A stretch of 64,000 bases of DNA from contig NZ_FNSR01000003.1 in NCBI RefSeq assembly GCF_900104845.1, positions 992,001-1,056,000 on the forward strand, given 5' to 3'. How positions within the stretch are numbered: position 1 is the stretch's first letter; every line of letters starts with the position of its first letter. A model generated the notes under the pieces. It worked only from the letters and a program-made list of their open reading frames with translations, had not been told where the DNA came from and made no database searches. Position numbers and translations under genes: made by a program. Positions 53,684-62,128 of this stretch are shown here, piece by piece. The stretch comes from Paraburkholderia caballeronis. Lineage in GTDB: Bacteria > Pseudomonadota > Gammaproteobacteria > Burkholderiales > Burkholderiaceae.

Positions 53684-54345
53684 CAATCAACGGCCCGCTC
53701 CCGCTTTCCGCCCTGCTCCGCAATACGGCGCTCGAGATCTCGCAGTTCGCACAGGGCACCACGACAGACGATGTCGAGGATCTGCGCGCGCAGTGCCGCA
53801 AGCTGACCGAAGACTTTGCATCCGCGATGGAGGCGCGCAAGGTACCGGTTAATGTTGCGCGCGATGCACTCTACATGCAATGCGGCCTGCTCGATGAATC
53901 GGTTCTTGCCCATCTCCCGGCTCAGAGCCGCCCTCTCTGGGAAGCCACGCCGTTGCAGGTCGAGCGGTACGGCGAGCACGACGCCGGTGAACAGGTGTAC
54001 AGCCGCCTCGCTGAGCGCATGCGTGAAGCACGGCCCAACGTGGAGCTGCTCGAGTGTTATGCGACGGTGCTTGGTCTTGGCTTCCAGGGAAAGTTTGCCC
54101 GCGAAGGTGCCTCCCAGCGTGCAGCGATCATCCGGTCGCTCAACGAGCGTCTGGAGAAACTGTCTCCGTCGTCTGATTCGGGGCTCGTCGTTGACGCAAC
54201 ACGTACGCATCGCTTCGACTGGTTCTACCGGCTCTCCCCGTGGGCGATCGCCGGGCTCGTGTGTGCCGCTGGCGCCATCGTCTTCGTACTGATCGGGCAA
54301 GGCCTGGATCTGCAGGTCTCCCATCTGCTGTCGGCGAAAACCTGA
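53680..54345 (+). CDS. tssL: T6SS inner-membrane protein TssL (DotU family), cluster 1
   Basis: A DotU-like protein (221 residues) with an all-helical cytoplasmic domain and a C-terminal tail anchor (SPWAIAGLVCAAGAIVFVLI). Typical TssL segments are FASAMEARKVPVNVARDALY, CGLLDESVLAHLP, GEQVYSRLAERMREARPNVE and LLECYATVLGLGFQGKF. There is no peptidoglycan-binding extension. It overlaps tssK at its start. Its stop TGA shares two bases (TGATG) with the start of the chimeric gene downstream, exactly where tssM normally follows tssL. It is clearly homologous to the cluster 2 protein at 62129-62860. Confidence 0.95.
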   Translation: MTINGPLPLSALLRNTALEISQFAQGTTTDDVEDLRAQCRKLTEDFASAMEARKVPVNVARDALYMQCGLLDESVLAHLPAQSRPLWEATPLQVERYGEHDAGEQVYSRLAERMREARPNVELLECYATVLGLGFQGKFAREGASQRAAIIRSLNERLEKLSPSSDSGLVVDATRTHRFDWFYRLSPWAIAGLVCAAGAIVFVLIGQGLDLQVSHLLSAKT

Positions 54346-56528
54346 TGTTTACGGGTTTCGACGCCTCATGGCAGATCTTTCACGGCGGCTATCCCCATCG
54401 GAGAGTGGTGGGGATAACCACCGTACTGGTCATCGCGTTTGCACTCGCGTGGTGGGTTGCGGCCGGATCGCTTCTTCTGGGGGCGGCATTCGTGCTGTTC
54501 CGGACATGGCGTCTTCATGAGCGTCAAGACGAGCAGCAGGCAGTCATGGCTGCACTGGGGGCTACGACGGCTGACCTTCCAGCAAGCATGCGTACGCGCA
54601 TGGCTGAAGACACCGTGCCGAACGTCATCCGCGACGTGCGCATCCTCACCCTCGACATGGGCCTGCTGCAGGCAGGCGCCGGCGTCAAGGGCGAGTTCGA
54701 ACAGCGACTGAAAAACGTGATCGACGAAGTGCAGGCATCCAGTGTGCCGATCCTGCTATTCATTGACGAAGCCCACACCCTGATTGGTGCGGGCAATTCG
54801 GCGGGGGACGCCGACGCCGCGAACCTGCTCAAGCCAGTGCTTGCGCGCGGCGAGCTGCGCACCATTGCCGCGACGACCTGGTCCAAGTGCAAGGAATATT
54901 TCGAGCGCGACGCCGCGCTCGAGCGTCGCTTCCAGATGATCAAGGTGGACGAGCCGGAGGACGACGCAGCCTGTCTGATGCTCCGTGGCCTGAAAGACCG
55001 CTATGCGAAGTACCACGACGTGCACATCCGCGATGAGGCGCTGGTGGCCGCGGTCAAGCTCTCGCGCCGGTACATCCCCGCGCGCCAGCTTCCGGACAAG
55101 GCCGTCAACCTGGTCGACACGGCGGCAGCACGCGTGCGCATGGGACTCGAATCGCCGCCGGCGGAAGTGCAGCGCGCGAAAGCTGCGGTCTCAGCCATCG
55201 AACTCGAACTCACCACGGTTGAAGACGATGCGCGTGCTGGCCTCGGCGATATACAAAAGCGCCGGGCCGTGCTCGCTACCGCACTCGCCGAAGCGCAAAC
55301 CCGGATGGAGACGCTGCAACAGCGATACGGCCAGGAACTCGCCTTGGTGCAGTCACTGCTCCTGCAACGTGAAGCTGCGACTATGGTCGCGGCGGCCGAT
55401 GCCGTAACACTGGCAGGGACACGTGAAGCACTCGCGCTTGCGCAGGGTAAGGCGCCCCTGATCTTCGCAAATGTGGACGCACAGGCGATCGCACGCGTGG
55501 TGGCCGAATGGACCGGCGTGCCTGTGGGCAATCTTCTCGAAGACGAGCTGAATGGACTGCTCACACTGGAAGCCGAACTCGCGAAGCGCGTCGTCGCGCA
55601 GGACGATGCCCTCGCTACGCTCGCGGAAAGCCTGCGCACCGCGAAGGCAGGCCTGAAGAACGAACAGGCGCCGCTCGGCGTCTTTCTGCTCGCGGGCCCA
55701 TCCGGCGTTGGCAAGACCGAGACTGCGCTCGCGCTGGCCGACCTGCTCTTCGGCGGCGAGGCGGCGTTAACCACGATCAACATGTCGGAGTATCAGGAAT
55801 CGCACACGGTGTCGCAGCTCAAGGGATCGCCCCCGGGCTACGTCGGTTACGGCCGCGGTGGCATCCCGACCGAGGCCGTGCGTCAGCGCCCATACAGCGT
55901 TGTGCTGCTCGATGAGGTCGAAAAGGCTCACCGCGACGTGCTCGACATCTTCTACCAGGTGTTCGACCGCGGCACGATGCGCGACGGTGAAGGACGTAAG
56001 ATCAACTTCCGCAATTGCGTGATCCTGATGACGTCCAACCTCGGCAGTGCGATGATCGACGAGGTCACAACCGGCAGCCCGGATGTCGCACAGGCAGCGC
56101 TTCTCAAGGCCATCCATCCGCAACTGCTCGCCCATTTCCAGCCGGCCCTGCTCGCGCGCTTTCAGACACTGGCGTACCGGCCGCTCGACGCGGCGGCTCT
56201 CGCCAGCATCGTGCGTCTGAAGCTGGCGAAGGTCGCTGAACGCCTGCGCCGGCAGCATGACGTCGAACTGGTCTGTGACGATTCACTGGTCGCCGCAATG
56301 GCCGAGCGCTGCCTCACGCGGGAATCGGGTATGCGTAACGTCGATGCGTTCCTCAACCAGCGCATCCTGCCAGCAGTCTCGCGCGAACTGCTGACGCGCA
56401 TGGCCAGCGGTAAGGCACCGGCGAAGATCAGCCTGTCCAGCTCGGCCGAAGGCGGTCTGACGATTGACTTCTTCGACCACGACACGCCGGCTGCCGCGCA
56501 AGCGGTGTCTGAATCGTCGTTCGCCTGA
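54345..56528 (+). CDS. Chimeric protein: TssM-like N-terminus fused to truncated ClpV/TssH
   Basis: One open frame of 727 residues. Residues 1-86 match the beginning of the cluster 2 TssM: GGYPHRR, a 32-residue hydrophobic block (21-52), FRTWRL, and AALGATTADLPASMRTRM, against AALGAATADIPLRLRTRM there. From ~87 on it is ClpV: IRDVRILTLDMGLLQAGAG, then VKGEFEQRLK; Walker B of NBD1 (Asp141-Glu142 in ILLFIDEAH); ERRF arginine finger; a full second AAA+ domain with Walker A GPSGVGKT (Lys457), Walker B LLDEVEKAH (Asp523-Glu524); and the C-terminal helical part. The Clp-N domain, the NBD1 Walker A and the rest of TssM are absent. An internal deletion between tssM and tssH that kept the frame explains this. 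The product would be membrane-anchored and probably unable to recycle sheath. Confidence 0.9.
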   Translation: MFTGFDASWQIFHGGYPHRRVVGITTVLVIAFALAWWVAAGSLLLGAAFVLFRTWRLHERQDEQQAVMAALGATTADLPASMRTRMAEDTVPNVIRDVRILTLDMGLLQAGAGVKGEFEQRLKNVIDEVQASSVPILLFIDEAHTLIGAGNSAGDADAANLLKPVLARGELRTIAATTWSKCKEYFERDAALERRFQMIKVDEPEDDAACLMLRGLKDRYAKYHDVHIRDEALVAAVKLSRRYIPARQLPDKAVNLVDTAAARVRMGLESPPAEVQRAKAAVSAIELELTTVEDDARAGLGDIQKRRAVLATALAEAQTRMETLQQRYGQELALVQSLLLQREAATMVAAADAVTLAGTREALALAQGKAPLIFANVDAQAIARVVAEWTGVPVGNLLEDELNGLLTLEAELAKRVVAQDDALATLAESLRTAKAGLKNEQAPLGVFLLAGPSGVGKTETALALADLLFGGEAALTTINMSEYQESHTVSQLKGSPPGYVGYGRGGIPTEAVRQRPYSVVLLDEVEKAHRDVLDIFYQVFDRGTMRDGEGRKINFRNCVILMTSNLGSAMIDEVTTGSPDVAQAALLKAIHPQLLAHFQPALLARFQTLAYRPLDAAALASIVRLKLAKVAERLRRQHDVELVCDDSLVAAMAERCLTRESGMRNVDAFLNQRILPAVSRELLTRMASGKAPAKISLSSSAEGGLTIDFFDHDTPAAAQAVSESSFA

Positions 56529-56543
56529 GAGGAGACCAGCACC

Positions 56544-56975
56544 ATGCCCGCGGGACCGTCCCTGTACGACATGCTGCTTGGCCACATTGATGGCGAAGCA
56601 CTTGAAGATCACGACGACAACACGCTCGAAATCCTGAGCGTCCAGGCGAACATCCGTCGCATCCTCAATACACGCGCTGGGGCACTAAAACACGTCCCGG
56701 ACTACGGGCTGCCCGATCTCACCGAGGTGTACAAAAACCTGCCGGCGTCGGTCCACGATCTGCGCAACCAGATGGAAGGCACGCTATTGAAGTTCGAACC
56801 GCGCCTGCGTTCGGTAGGAATTGAGATCAATGACAATCTGGATCCCGGCCTGCTCGTGAGTTTCACGATGGTCTGCCATCTGAAAAAGGCGGGCCTCGTT
56901 CGCTTCGGAACCTATTTCGAGCCACCTGGACGCATGCGAGTTGAGCGAATCGTCAATCGCAGTCGCGACCGGTAG
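56544..56975 (+). CDS. tssE: T6SS baseplate protein TssE
   Basis: The gp25-like wedge protein (143 residues). The diagnostic segments are NIRRILNTRAGALKHVPDYG followed by LPDL, and IRAQMEGTLLKFEP-type LRNQMEGTLLKFEPRLRSVG. An excellent AGGAG precedes the ATG, 15 bases after the chimera stop, so it remains in the plus-arm operon. The sequence shows no damage. It is the last T6SS gene before the right-hand IS remnant. Confidence 0.94.
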   Translation: MPAGPSLYDMLLGHIDGEALEDHDDNTLEILSVQANIRRILNTRAGALKHVPDYGLPDLTEVYKNLPASVHDLRNQMEGTLLKFEPRLRSVGIEINDNLDPGLLVSFTMVCHLKKAGLVRFGTYFEPPGRMRVERIVNRSRDR

Positions 56976-57072
56976 CGAATCTGGTTTGACCATATCGAAA
57001 AGATAGTGGTGAGAGATGGCGCCGCTTGTTCGGACAGGATCCCGAGATTTTTAAGTGGGACGTCCGGGGCGA

Positions 57073-57675
57073 TCATGCTGCCGATTTGATCGCTGGCAGC
57101 GTCGCGAAGTGTGCCTCATCGGGCGTCTGATCCGCCAGGCTCGAATGAGGACGTTTGCGGTTGTACAGATCAATGTATTGGCCAATGGAACGCCGGGCGT
57201 GGTTGACCGACTCGTAGGCTCTCAAATAAATCTCTTCGTACTTGATGCTGCGCCACACGCGTTCGACGAACACGTTGTCGCGCCAGGCCCCTTTGCCGTC
57301 CATCGACAGCCGAATGCCTCGGCCCAGCACCACCTCGGTGAAGGCTCCCGCCGTGAACTGGCTGCCCTGATCGGTGTTCACGATGCCGGGGTTCCCATAG
57401 CGGGCGAACGCTTCTTCCAGCGCTTCAACCGCATGCACGGCCTCCAGCGTGATCGCCACGCGGTGCGCGAGGATCGTGCGGCTGGTCCAGTCCACCACCG
57501 CCGTCAGATACACGAATCCGCGCGCCATCGGGATATAGCTCGTATCCAGTGCCCAGACCTGGTTTGCCCGATTGATCGTCATGCCGCGCAGCAGATACGG
57601 CCAGATCTTGTGCTGCGCATTGCATCGGCTCGTGTTCGGCTTACAGTACCGGGTGATCGCGCGCTCGGCGTATTA
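57073..57675 (-). mobile_element. IS3-family OrfB transposase remnant at the right island edge
   Basis: Minus-strand IS3 transposase lacking its N-terminus. From ~57675 it reads RAITRYCKPNTSRCNAQHKI, then NQVWALDTSYIPMARGFVYL with the first catalytic Asp. It continues through NPGIVNTDQGSQFTAGAFTE (second Asp) and DNVFVERVWRSIKYEEIYLR (Glu), ending in HSSLADQTPDEAHF. The DDE triad is present, but a stop codon (TAA) just upstream of the preserved part and loss of the 5' third and OrfA make it a fragment. It separates T6SS cluster 1 from tssA of cluster 2, whose stop is about 30 bases away. Confidence 0.85.
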
Positions 57676-57706
57676 CGACGAGTGATCCGGAACGAAGGGC
57701 AAACCT

Positions 57707-59287
57707 TCACGGCAAACCGAGCGCCCGCGCCGGATCCAGCACCGCGAGTTCGGCCTGCAACTCGCCCATGCGGCGCACAAGCGCGGGCTTGTCCGCATCC
57801 TTGCGGCTGCTCGCCGCCTTCAGCGCGCGCACCAGTTGCAGCTTCACCTCGAACACCAGCGCCGGATCCCAGCGCACGAGCGGCAGCGTTCTCGCGGCCG
57901 CATCCAGTTCGAGCAACAGCGCCGTCGCGGTATCCGCACGCCCGGAAAGGTCGGCGAGACGCGCCATCACGAAACGTTGCAGATAACGATGCCGCTCCGT
58001 CTTCAGGCCCGGCAGCGCATCGAGCCACGCGAACGCCGCCTCGATGCCCTCCCGCGCGGCCATCTCCCTCGCCTGCGCCTCGATTTCCGGCCAGTCGCCC
58101 GTACCTCCTTCTTCGCCGTCGGCCGACACCGGCAAAGGCGCGACCGTTTCCCCGGCTTCCAGGTCGCGCACGACCGCATGCCGCGCAATCCATTCGAGCG
58201 TCGTATCGTCCGCGAACGGCGTGCCGTCGTTGAACGACAGTCGTTCGATACCGGGCAGGCGCTCCAGGAAAAGCGCAAAGTCCGCGCGCAGCAGTTCGCG
58301 CCATGCGTTATACGGCGCGCCCACGTGATCGAGCGCGACGTGCTGGAAATACTGCAGGTCGAACCACAGGTGATTGACGCCTTCCATGAACGCCCCCTCG
58401 GCGCGTTCGAGCAGTTCGTTCCACTGCTTCTGCAACACGAGACGTTTTAGCTGCTGACGCAGTTCCGGCCGCGGCGCGACAAGACGCGTATGCGACGCGG
58501 CGTTGGCCGGCGGCACCTCATGCAGCGTATCCCAGCGAATGCAGCGCACGAGCCGCACCGACGGCAGGTACCCCTGCTCCTGATCGCGCAGCCACGCAGC
58601 CATCGCTCGCGCCTGCTCAAGCAGATCGCGCGTCGAGGCGATCGTGCCCGCCGGCGTCCCTGCTGTCACGGGAGAAAATGACGCCTGCGGGATGTCGGCG
58701 GCGGCGTCAGCGGAGTCCCCTTTGCGCTCGAAGCGGGAAATGAGCGGCTGCAGATTCGGGCGCGCGGCTTCCGGCCAGGCGGCGGTCTGCGAGACGATCA
58801 CGTCGAGCGCCGCGAGCGCGCGTTCGAGTTCGGACGAAACGAGCCCGCCGCGACTGTCGAACAACTCCATCATGCGCGGCGTGGCCAGCATTTCGAGCGC
58901 GCCCTTCTTCGCTTCCGCGCGCGCCGGCAGCACCGCATCCGCAAAACGCTCAAGCAGCGCCGCGGTCAGTTCCAGCCCGTCGGCGAACCCGGACGGACCG
59001 TCCTGCCGCAACCGCGCGCCGGCGTAGTAGCCGGCCAGACGCAGATCCTTGCCGGTCTCTTTTATCAACTGCTCGCATGCGAGCAGGATCAGCGGTTCAT
59101 CGATGCCGGAAAGTTTCCCCGCCTCGTCCTTCAACTGGAAAAACGCGTCTTCATAACCGGGATCGCGCCCGACCCCGGTGTCGCCCGGCAGCGGCTGCAC
59201 CCAGGCGCTCCAGGTATCAAGCCGCGAGCGCGTGAGCTGTTCTGCATCACGCGAAGGAAACAGAGCCTTGAGCAGCCCGGACAGCAT
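57707..59287 (-). CDS. tssA: T6SS protein TssA, cluster 2
   Basis: A paralogue (526 residues) of the cluster 1 TssA with the same layout. N-terminal landmarks are GRDPGYEDAFFQLKDEAGKL and DLRLAGYYAGARLRQDGPSG; the middle has RLVLQKQWNELLERAEGAFM, and the end has FAWLDALPGLKTERHRYLQR. GGGAG precedes the ATG. A rho-independent terminator lies between tssC and this gene, so it may be transcribed weakly or from its own promoter in the short spacer. Downstream genes expected in this arm (tssF, tssG, tssJ) are missing; IS sequence starts about 30 bases after the stop. G+C is host-like. Confidence 0.9.
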   Translation of the reverse strand: MLSGLLKALFPSRDAEQLTRSRLDTWSAWVQPLPGDTGVGRDPGYEDAFFQLKDEAGKLSGIDEPLILLACEQLIKETGKDLRLAGYYAGARLRQDGPSGFADGLELTAALLERFADAVLPARAEAKKGALEMLATPRMMELFDSRGGLVSSELERALAALDVIVSQTAAWPEAARPNLQPLISRFERKGDSADAAADIPQASFSPVTAGTPAGTIASTRDLLEQARAMAAWLRDQEQGYLPSVRLVRCIRWDTLHEVPPANAASHTRLVAPRPELRQQLKRLVLQKQWNELLERAEGAFMEGVNHLWFDLQYFQHVALDHVGAPYNAWRELLRADFALFLERLPGIERLSFNDGTPFADDTTLEWIARHAVVRDLEAGETVAPLPVSADGEEGGTGDWPEIEAQAREMAAREGIEAAFAWLDALPGLKTERHRYLQRFVMARLADLSGRADTATALLLELDAAARTLPLVRWDPALVFEVKLQLVRALKAASSRKDADKPALVRRMGELQAELAVLDPARALGLP

Positions 59288-59326
59288 CGGCGGATCTCCC
59301 GTTGCGCCCCGCCTTGCAGGGCTTCA

Positions 59327-59361
59327 GAAACAAAAACGCCGGGGCGAACCGATGCCCCGGC
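59327..59361 (-). terminator. Rho-independent terminator after tssC of cluster 2
   Basis: On the minus strand GCCGGGGC, an 8-base loop, and GCCCCGGC form a perfect 8-bp GC stem followed by GTTTTTGTTTC. It begins 23 bases after the tssC stop and is the best intrinsic terminator in the window. It would separate tssB-tssC expression from tssA. Confidence 0.8.
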
Positions 59362-59383
59362 AGTTCACAGCAGCGACGTCGGA

Positions 59384-60916
59384 TCAGCTCTTGGCCTTCG
59401 GCATCTGCGACACGAGCGACAGCCCGATGTCCATCCCCTCGACCTGGAAGTGCGGAATGATGAAGAGCTTGATGCGGAAGAAACCGGGGTTGTCCTCGAT
59501 GTCCTCGACCGTCACCTTCGCCTCGCGCAACGGGTGCGACGCCTGCAATTCGTCGCCCGGATCCTTCATCTCGGTCACCAGACCCTTGATCCAGTTGTTG
59601 AGTTCCAGTTCGAGCAGGCGGCGGTCCTTGGTGGTGCCGATGTTTTCGCGCTGGATCAGCTTCAGGTAATGCGCGATGCGCGACAGCAGGAAGATGTACG
59701 GCAGGCGCGCGTTGATGCGGCTGTTCGCCGTCGCTTCCTTCGTTTCGTACAGCGAGGGCTTCTGCGTCGAGTTGGCCGAGAAGAAGCACGCGAAGTCGTG
59801 ATTCTTGTAGAACGACAGCGGAATGAAGCCCAGATTCGCGAACTCGAACTCGCGCGTCTCGGGAATCAGCACTTCGGTCGGGATCTTGGCCTGCGCACCG
59901 GTACCGAGGTCATACAGGTGAACCGGCAGGTCCTCGACCTTGCCGCCGGCCTGCGGACCGCGAATCTGCACGCACCAGCCGTTGTTCACGAAGCTGCGGC
60001 TCATGTTGGCCGCGAACGCAAACGACGCGTTGACCCACAGGTACTTGTCGTGGTCCGGGCCTTTCACCGCTTCCTCGTAACCGAAGGCGCGCACCGGCAC
60101 CGTGTCCTTGCCGTACGGCAGACGACCCAGCACGCGCGGCATCGTCAGGCCCACATAACGGGCGTCGTCGGTGTCGCGGAAGCTCTTCCACTTGATGTAC
60201 TCGGCGCGATCGAAGTAGTTGCCGATATCCTGGATCGCGGCCACTTCCTCCATCGACGTCTTGCCGAAGAACGCCGCGCCCACCGAACCGATGAACGGCA
60301 TGTGCGCCGCGGCCGCGACCTTCGAGATATTGCGCAGCAGCGCGATATCGATCGGCGAGTTCTCGAATTCGAAATCGCTGATCAGCGCGCTGATCGGCTG
60401 GCCGCCCGGCGTGTCGTATTCCTCGACGTACGTGAGGCGATACAGCCCGCTCTGGATCACTTCCGGCGTGTCCTCGAAGTCCCGCTGCAGCGCGTCCTTC
60501 GACACGTCGAGCACTTCGATCCGCGCGTTGCGGCGGAAGTCGGTGCGCGAAACCAGCATCTTCAGACCGCGCCAGCGCCCTTCGAGCGCCTGGAATTCCG
60601 GCGAGTGCATCACCGCATCGAGCTGGCGGCTGATCTGCCGGTCGATCTGGCCGATATGGAAGTCCAGCAGCGACTTGTCCAGCCGCTCGACCGGCTGGCT
60701 CGACTTCGCGACGAGATCGAGAAACGCGCTCATGCCGCGCGCGATCCGCTCGTCGGCGGACGCTTCGGAAAGCGTGTCGTTGTCACGGAAGGCTTCGAGC
60801 GGCCGCGCCTCGGTGACGGGTTTCAGGTTGATCTTGCTGCACAGCGATTCGTACACGCTGCCCTGTTCGAGCACGACGGTTTGTGTCGCGCCCTGTTGCG
60901 ATTCATTCTGTTTCAT
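59384..60916 (-). CDS. tssC: T6SS sheath large subunit TssC, cluster 2
   Basis: TssC/VipB paralogue of 510 residues, nearly collinear with cluster 1 TssC: GLYRLTYVEEYDTPGGQPIS, VAAIQDIGNYFDRAEYIKWK, FRDTDDARYVGLTMPRVLGR, LVTEMKDPGDELQASHPLRE and the closing SLVSQMPKAK. ATG 60916 with AGGACAGTCA upstream was chosen, parallel to cluster 1; an upstream in-frame ATG at 60946 lacks this support. It follows tssB after a 72-base gap. Codon use is markedly more GC-rich than the cluster 1 copy despite the high protein similarity, so the two have evolved at separate base compositions. Confidence 0.96.
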   Translation of the reverse strand: MKQNESQQGATQTVVLEQGSVYESLCSKINLKPVTEARPLEAFRDNDTLSEASADERIARGMSAFLDLVAKSSQPVERLDKSLLDFHIGQIDRQISRQLDAVMHSPEFQALEGRWRGLKMLVSRTDFRRNARIEVLDVSKDALQRDFEDTPEVIQSGLYRLTYVEEYDTPGGQPISALISDFEFENSPIDIALLRNISKVAAAAHMPFIGSVGAAFFGKTSMEEVAAIQDIGNYFDRAEYIKWKSFRDTDDARYVGLTMPRVLGRLPYGKDTVPVRAFGYEEAVKGPDHDKYLWVNASFAFAANMSRSFVNNGWCVQIRGPQAGGKVEDLPVHLYDLGTGAQAKIPTEVLIPETREFEFANLGFIPLSFYKNHDFACFFSANSTQKPSLYETKEATANSRINARLPYIFLLSRIAHYLKLIQRENIGTTKDRRLLELELNNWIKGLVTEMKDPGDELQASHPLREAKVTVEDIEDNPGFFRIKLFIIPHFQVEGMDIGLSLVSQMPKAKS

Positions 60917-60988
60917 TGACTGTCCTGTGCTGGTCTCTAACGCCACCTGACTGCGAAATGCGGTGAAAATCCGGGCGGCCTTTGGCGC

Positions 60989-61501
60989 TTAAGCGTGGCC
61001 TTCGGGCTGCGTGGCCGCGGTCGCCACCTGCGCGAGTTCGCTGCGCAGCTTTTCGGAAAGCCCCTTGTCCTTCAGGACTTTTTCGAGTTCGCGACGGAAC
61101 GTGGCGTTATCGAGCAGGTTCGACTTCAGGTCGCGCAGCAGATTGCGCATCGCGAGCAGCGCACGCAGTTCCGGAACCTGGCGGGCGACCTGCTCCGGCT
61201 CGAAGTCCTTCATCGAACGGAACGACAGGTTGACCGGCAGTTCCGAGCCGTCGCCGACCAGCGTGTTTTCCGCCGCGTACTTCAGGTCCGGCGCATGGTC
61301 GGCGAGCACGGAGTCGAAGTTGTTCTTGTCGATATTGACTTTCTTGCGTTCGGCCAGCGGCGACTGCTCGCGGCCCGCGCTGAAGTCTCCCGCCACCAGC
61401 AACTTGAGCGGCAGTTCCATCTTTTTCTGCGCGCCGCCCGTATGCAGGTCGAGTGTTATCGAGACCCGGCTTTTAGGAATTTCCCGCTGGAAGCTGTCCA
61501 T
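60989..61501 (-). CDS. tssB: T6SS sheath small subunit TssB, cluster 2
   Basis: TssB/VipA paralogue (170 residues): SRVSITLDLHTGGAQKKMEL, PLKLLVAGDFSAG, LPVNLSFRSMKDFEPEQVAR, ALLAMRNLLRDLKSNLLDNA. AAGGAAAATAGA provides the ribosome site for ATG 61501. It starts the minus arm of cluster 2, divergent from tssL across 627 AT-rich bases. All features of a functional sheath protein are present. Confidence 0.96.
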   Translation of the reverse strand: MDSFQREIPKSRVSITLDLHTGGAQKKMELPLKLLVAGDFSAGREQSPLAERKKVNIDKNNFDSVLADHAPDLKYAAENTLVGDGSELPVNLSFRSMKDFEPEQVARQVPELRALLAMRNLLRDLKSNLLDNATFRRELEKVLKDKGLSEKLRSELAQVATAATQPEGHA

Positions 61502-62128
61502 CTATTTTCCTTAACAATGAGGGAGGTTCACCATCTCCGCACGAATCAACCGCCACCACGCTGAAGCTCCGGCACGCGCAACGCGAATACCTTTTCTGAC
61601 AGCGTGCATGCCGTGGTTTCATTCTTGCGACTCTCTTTACCGGGCGCCATTAAACATGTTTACCGGAATTACGTCAAAGCCCGCCAACGAGAATCCGAAA
61701 TACATCAACCATCAAATACTCCCAGCCTCATCGGGGAAATTTTTTGCACAACCCCTTCAACCACGCCAGCCCCAGCCCATTCGACCCACGACCTTATTGG
61801 CCGCATAAAACCACAAAATATCATTCATAATCAATAAACTACAATAATTCAAATTGATTTTCATCAATAAACATCGGCATGCGATATGCGGGATATCTAT
61901 CTCATTAATTTTATTTTTCAGAATTAACAATCCTGCAACCCTTTATTTACCCGACTCTTTAAAAATTCGCTATGCTTCGCGGAAATAAACCGCATCCACC
62001 TTAAGACCGACGATAACAATACACAGACCAAACTTTTCAGACCGGGCACCTGTTCGAACATTAAACGGCGACAAAGCCGCATACGGGAGCATCGAGTTAG
62101 CCGGGTCTGCATTTACCTATGTGCGTGC
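61502..62128. promoter_or_regulatory. AT-rich divergent control region of T6SS cluster 2 (tssB/tssL)
   Basis: A 627-base AT-rich spacer in a GC-rich neighbourhood. Visible elements: the perfect 12-bp palindrome TAAACATGTTTA at 61651-61662, and the dyad ATTGAT-TTTC-ATCAAT at 61853-61868, which contains the ATTGA-N6-TCAAT pattern also found in front of cluster 1. TATGCT at 61971-61976 could be a -10 for tssL, but no good -35 is present. tssK occupies this position in cluster 1, and I find no remnant of a tssK here. Open frames in this region have no ribosome site or recognisable content. Confidence 0.5.

Noticed and set aside
56976..57072. Possible IS3 terminal inverted repeat and target duplication between tssE and the IS remnant
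   Set aside because: I could not find a matching opposite end because the element is truncated; ends cannot be defined by eye.
61604..61837. A 77-codon frame in the tssB2/tssL2 spacer
   Set aside because: AT-rich spacer, no ribosome site and no homology recognised; it looked for a moment like a possible tssK remnant but has no TssK motifs.
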